A stretch of 64,000 nucleotides of DNA from Nonomuraea solani (lineage in GTDB: Bacteria > Actinomycetota > Actinomycetes > Streptosporangiales > Streptosporangiaceae): NCBI RefSeq assembly GCF_900108335.1, contig NZ_FNVT01000002.1, positions 985,620 through 1,049,619 of the forward strand, written 5' to 3'. Position numbers and translations under genes: made by a program. How positions within the stretch are numbered: position 1 is the stretch's first letter; each line of letters begins with the position of its first letter. This document shows, one piece after another, positions 60,866 to 64,000 of the stretch. The notes beneath the pieces are model-generated. The model ran no database searches, had not been told where the DNA came from, and saw only the letters and a program-made list of their open reading frames with translations.

Positions 60866-63376
60866 ATGGCCCGACGCACGACAGCACCCCCGCCTGAGGA
60901 CTTCGAGGAGCGGATCGTCGACATCGACGTGTCCTCGGAAATGCGCACGAGCTTCCTCGAGTACGCCTACTCGGTGATCTATCAGCGGGCCTTGCCCGAC
61001 GCTCGTGACGGCCTCAAGCCGGTGCAGCGTCGCATCCTCTACTCGATGAGCGAGATGGGCCTGCGCCCCGACCGTGGGCACGTCAAGTCCTCACGCGTCG
61101 TCGGCGACGTCATGGGTAAGCTCCACCCCCACGGCGACAGCGCGATCTACGACGCCCTGGTCCGCCTGGCGCAGCCGTTCTCCATGCGCCTGCCCCTCGT
61201 CGACGGCCACGGCAACTTCGGCTCGCCCGACGACATGCCCGCCGCCATGCGTTACACCGAGGCCAGGCTGGCCCCGGCGGCGATGCTCATGGTCGAGTCG
61301 CTCGACGAGGACACCGTCGACTTCAAGCCCAACTACGACGGCCAGGAGACCGAGCCGGGGGTCATGCCGTCGGCGTTCCCCAACCTGCTCGTCAACGGCA
61401 CCAGCGGCATCGCGGTCGGCATGGCCACCAACATGGCCCCCCACAACCTCACCGAGGTCGTCGCCGCCGCCCGGCACCTGATCAAGAAGCCCGACGCGAC
61501 GCTCGACGAGCTGATGCGGTTCGTGCCGGGCCCCGACCTGCCGACCGGCGGCTCGATCATCGGGCTGCAGGGCGTGCGCGACGCCTACGAGAGCGGGCGT
61601 GGCACGTTCCGCATGCGGGCCAAGTGCGTGGTCGAGCAGATCACGCCGCGCCGCAAGGGCATCATCGTCACCGAGCTGCCCTACAACGTCGGCCCCGAGC
61701 GCGTGGTCACCAAGATCAAGGAGCTGGTGACCAGCAAGAAGCTCCAGGGCATCGCCGACCTCAAAGACCTCACCGACCGGCACAAGGGCCTGCGGCTGGT
61801 CATCGAGATCAAGAACGGCTTCATCCCCGAGGCCGTCCTGGAGGAGCTCTACCGGCTGACGCCGATGGAGGAGACCTTCGGCATCAACAACGTCGCCCTG
61901 GTCGACGGCGAGCCCCGCACGCTCGGGCTGCGACAGTTGCTGCAGGTCTATGTCGACCACCGGATCGAGGTCGTGCGCCGCAGGTCCGAATACCGGCGCC
62001 GCAAGCGCGAGGAGCGCCTGCACCTGGTCGACGGCCTCATCATCGCGCTGCTGAACATCGACGAGGTCATCCAGGTCATCCGGGCCTCCGACGACTCGGC
62101 GCAGGCCCGCACGCGGCTGATGGACGTGTTCGACCTGACCGACATCCAGGCCGCCTACATCCTCGACACGCCGCTGCGCCGCCTGACCCGCTACGACAAG
62201 CTGGAGCTCGACCGCGAGAAGGAGGTCCTGAGCGACGAGATCGCCAAGCTCACGGAGATCCTTTCCTCGGAGACCAAGCTGCGCCAGGTCGTCTCGGGCG
62301 AGCTGGCCGAGGTGGCCAAGAAATACGGCACCCCACGCCGCACCGTCCTGCTGGAGGCGCCCGGCGTCGCCCGCACCCCGGTCCCGGCGACGGACCTGCA
62401 GGTGGCCGACGACCCGTGCCTGGCGCTGCTGTCCTCGACCGGCCTGCTGGCCCGCACCTCCGACGCCGAGCCGCTCCCGGGCGAGGGCGAACGCTCGGCC
62501 CATGACGTGCTGGTCAGCGTCGCACGCACCACCGTGCGCGGCGAGGTCGGCGTCGTGACGTCGCTGGGCCGGCTGATCCGCGTCCAGGTGGTCGACCTGC
62601 CGACGCTGCCGCCCGTGGCCAACCCGCCGTCGTTGTCGGGCGGGCATCCGGTGTCCGAATACGTGTCGCTGCAGCCCGACGAGAAGGTGGTCGGCCTCGG
62701 CTCCCTCGATCCCGACGGCCCCGGGCTGGCCCTGGGCACGGCGCAGGGCGTGGTCAAGCGGGTGGTGCCCGACTACCCGGCCAACCGCGACGACTTCGAA
62801 GTGATCACCCTGAAGGACGGCGACACCGTGGTGGGCGCCGTCGAGCTGGTCTCCGAAGAGCACGACCTGGTGTTCATCTCCTCCGACGCCCAGCTCCTGC
62901 GCTACCAGGCCGCGCTGGTGCGGCCGCAGGGCCGTCCGGCGGGCGGCATGGCCGGCATCCGGCTCGACGGCCCGGCCAGGGTGATCTGGTTCGGCGTGGT
63001 GGATCCCGAGCTGCCCGCGCAGGTGGTGACGGTGGCGGGGTCCTCCACGGCGCTGCCCGGCACGCAGGTGGGCGGCGGCAAGGTGTCCGACTACGCGGAG
63101 TTCCCCGCCAAGGGGCGCGCCACGGGTGGTGTCCGGGCCCAGCGGTTCCTGAAGGGCGAGGACGAACTGCTGCTGGCCTGGGCGGGCCCGGCGCCGGCCA
63201 AGGCGGTGTCGGCGGTGGGCAAGCCGGTGCCGCTGCCGGAGGAGATCGGGCGCCGCGACGGGTCGGGCGTCCGGCTCACCCACACCATCGGCGCCATCGG
63301 TGGCGCCCTGGCCGCCGGGCCTGAGCTCCTGCCCGGCGACACCGCACAGCAGCCCCCTGCCCTGCCGGAGGAGTAG
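60866..63376 (+). CDS. parC: DNA topoisomerase IV (gyrase-like) subunit A
   Basis: An 836-residue type IIA topoisomerase A subunit. It has the breakage-reunion domain with [20 protein letters not shown], the QRR motif in [40 protein letters not shown] and catalytic Tyr in [16 protein letters not shown]-terminal beta-propeller is present, without a clear GyrA-box. The N-terminus ([20 protein letters not shown]) resembles the second, ParC-like enzyme of Streptomyces more than GyrA. It cuts and rejoins both DNA strands to decatenate chromosomes, with ParE encoded elsewhere. Start chosen by family fit; the ribosome-binding site is weak. Confidence 0.9.
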   Translation: MARRTTAPPPEDFEERIVDIDVSSEMRTSFLEYAYSVIYQRALPDARDGLKPVQRRILYSMSEMGLRPDRGHVKSSRVVGDVMGKLHPHGDSAIYDALVRLAQPFSMRLPLVDGHGNFGSPDDMPAAMRYTEARLAPAAMLMVESLDEDTVDFKPNYDGQETEPGVMPSAFPNLLVNGTSGIAVGMATNMAPHNLTEVVAAARHLIKKPDATLDELMRFVPGPDLPTGGSIIGLQGVRDAYESGRGTFRMRAKCVVEQITPRRKGIIVTELPYNVGPERVVTKIKELVTSKKLQGIADLKDLTDRHKGLRLVIEIKNGFIPEAVLEELYRLTPMEETFGINNVALVDGEPRTLGLRQLLQVYVDHRIEVVRRRSEYRRRKREERLHLVDGLIIALLNIDEVIQVIRASDDSAQARTRLMDVFDLTDIQAAYILDTPLRRLTRYDKLELDREKEVLSDEIAKLTEILSSETKLRQVVSGELAEVAKKYGTPRRTVLLEAPGVARTPVPATDLQVADDPCLALLSSTGLLARTSDAEPLPGEGERSAHDVLVSVARTTVRGEVGVVTSLGRLIRVQVVDLPTLPPVANPPSLSGGHPVSEYVSLQPDEKVVGLGSLDPDGPGLALGTAQGVVKRVVPDYPANRDDFEVITLKDGDTVVGAVELVSEEHDLVFISSDAQLLRYQAALVRPQGRPAGGMAGIRLDGPARVIWFGVVDPELPAQVVTVAGSSTALPGTQVGGGKVSDYAEFPAKGRATGGVRAQRFLKGEDELLLAWAGPAPAKAVSAVGKPVPLPEEIGRRDGSGVRLTHTIGAIGGALAAGPELLPGDTAQQPPALPEE

Positions 63377-63490
63377 CCCCGACCGCTCCAGACCGAGCAG
63401 GGCCGGCCCGCCGGATGGAGTGGCCGTGTCCTGGCCGCACCGGACGGCCTCGGCGTCGATGACAGCGCGTCACCCGAGCGGTGGCGCGCT

Positions 63491-63550
63491 GTTTCGCAGT
63501 TATGAAACCGGCCCCAGTGCGTTTCGCTGTTATGAAACCGGCCCCGGTGC
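63491..63550. repeat. 30-bp direct tandem repeat, two copies
   Basis: 63491-63520 and 63521-63550 differ at two bases. Each contains GTTTC ... GAAAC, a small hairpin, within GTTTCGCNGTTATGAAAC. The pair lies 43 bp upstream of a secreted-protein gene and may bind a regulator twice. Confidence 0.85.
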
Positions 63551-63560
63551 CGATCTCATC

Positions 63561-63578
63561 TGGGAGAGCGCTCTCTCC
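63561..63578. promoter_or_regulatory. LacI-type operator candidate
   Basis: TGGGAGAGCGCTCTCTCC contains the perfect 12-bp palindrome GAGAGCGCTCTC, centred on CG as in LacI-family sites. It resembles the CebR/CelR box (TGGGAGCGCTCCCA) of actinomycete cellulose genes. It ends 15 bp before the GTG start at 63594, next to the ribosome-binding site, suiting repression. Confidence 0.65.
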
Positions 63579-63593
63579 CCTGATGGAGGTACC

Positions 63594-64000
63594 GTGTTCC
63601 GATCCAGCCGCCCGTTATGGGTGGCCCTCACCCTGCTGGCCTCACTCCTCGCCGCCCCGCCCGCCCTGGCGGCCGCCGAGCCGCTCACGATCACCGACTT
63701 CGAGTCGGACGGCGTGCCCACCGGCGTGTACGCCTGGGGCAACGACGCGGCCTCGACCCCGGCCCTCACCGTCGAGCCCGGCGCCGACCGGCCGGACGCG
63801 CCCGCCACGAACCGGGTGCTCAAGTCCGTCTACAACGTGAGCCAGTGGGGCGGCTGGTCCCACGATCTGCCCGCCACGCAGGACTGGTCCCCGTACGAAG
63901 GCTTCTCCTTCTGGGTGAACGGCACCGGCTCGGGCCAGCGGATCTTCTTCGAGCTGAAGGACGGCGGCGGCCCGGCCTCCTCCGAGCTGTTCGAGTCGTC
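63594..64000 (+). CDS. Secreted carbohydrate-active protein, N-terminal part (runs off the window)
   Basis: GTG start with GGAGG upstream. A Sec signal peptide (FRSSRPLWVALTLLASLLAA, cleavage after PPALA) is followed by a jelly-roll domain of CBM11/CIA30 type: LTITDFESDGVPTGVYAWGN, SQWGGWSHDLPATQDWSPYE, GFSFWVNGTGSGQRIFFELK. These domains bind beta-glucans and often precede glycoside hydrolase modules. The catalytic part, if any, is beyond the window. The LacI-type operator upstream suggests sugar-dependent control. Confidence 0.78.
   Translation, partial: MFRSSRPLWVALTLLASLLAAPPALAAAEPLTITDFESDGVPTGVYAWGNDAASTPALTVEPGADRPDAPATNRVLKSVYNVSQWGGWSHDLPATQDWSPYEGFSFWVNGTGSGQRIFFELKDGGGPASSELFES

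Overview
The window is high-GC DNA with strong G/C third-position bias, many GTG starts and actinobacteria-only families (DUF3052, DUF3145, DUF5997, DUF5998, DUF1918, a FasR-type PucR regulator, an AccD6-type carboxylase). This points to an aerobic, filamentous actinomycete. From the overall gene style I suspect Streptosporangiaceae (Nonomuraea-like), but that is inference and no rRNA is present to test it.

Layout. 0-8.6 kb: the 5' end of a NarK nitrate transporter, acetyltransferases, a large TPR protein, a MocR-type regulator whose PLP lysine is replaced by Asp, a secreted vanadium-haloperoxidase-like protein and a CHRD protein. 8.6-9.4 kb: the wreck of a TROVE (Ro60) gene with a well-formed YrlA-type Y RNA directly upstream of it. 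9.4-18.5 kb: an aldo/keto reductase, several small secreted or membrane proteins, a Tat-type GH28 polygalacturonase, a gene cut by an in-frame TGA, and the divergent DUF5997 / LysR-substrate-domain pair. 18.5-22.2 kb: an accessory island with two more tRNA-like RNAs in circularly permuted order (T arm, closed acceptor stem, D arm), a protein of unknown function, a Nudix hydrolase, a frameshifted HTH/TPR regulator and an integrase remnant abutting tRNA-Val. This looks like a decayed integrative element.

22.2-44.1 kb is mostly conserved core. It carries ROK kinase, AhpE peroxiredoxin with DUF3052, YjbQ, a NarL-type two-component pair, aceE, then fasR-fabD-fabH-acpP-fabF-accD. The same backbone (ahpE, DUF3052 gene, aceE, PucR gene, fabD...accD6) is found in Mycobacterium tuberculosis. 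It links pyruvate oxidation to malonyl-CoA supply and fatty-acid chain extension under a pathway regulator. A DUF350 / glutathionylspermidine-synthase-like / small membrane protein trio sits inside it.

44.2-64 kb: DUF3145, then a four-gene operon of cytoplasmic subtilase, ECF-like sigma factor, a small protein and a TPR-CHAT protease. This resembles in parts list the protease/sigma module of type III-E CRISPR systems, but there is no CRISPR here. Next come a sulfurtransferase with a phosphodiesterase-like enzyme, DUF5998, a GNAT/acyl-CoA-synthetase fusion (Pat type), a PfkB kinase, a P-loop kinase, RecQ fused to a phosphoribosyltransferase domain, a TauD dioxygenase, a topoisomerase IV A subunit, and the start of a secreted carbohydrate-active protein behind a LacI-type operator. 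Repeats are frequent between genes: a 20-bp array of more than nine copies (56.9 kb) and a 339-bp imperfect palindrome (59.3-59.6 kb) stand out. No CRISPR array, rRNA or intact insertion sequence was seen.
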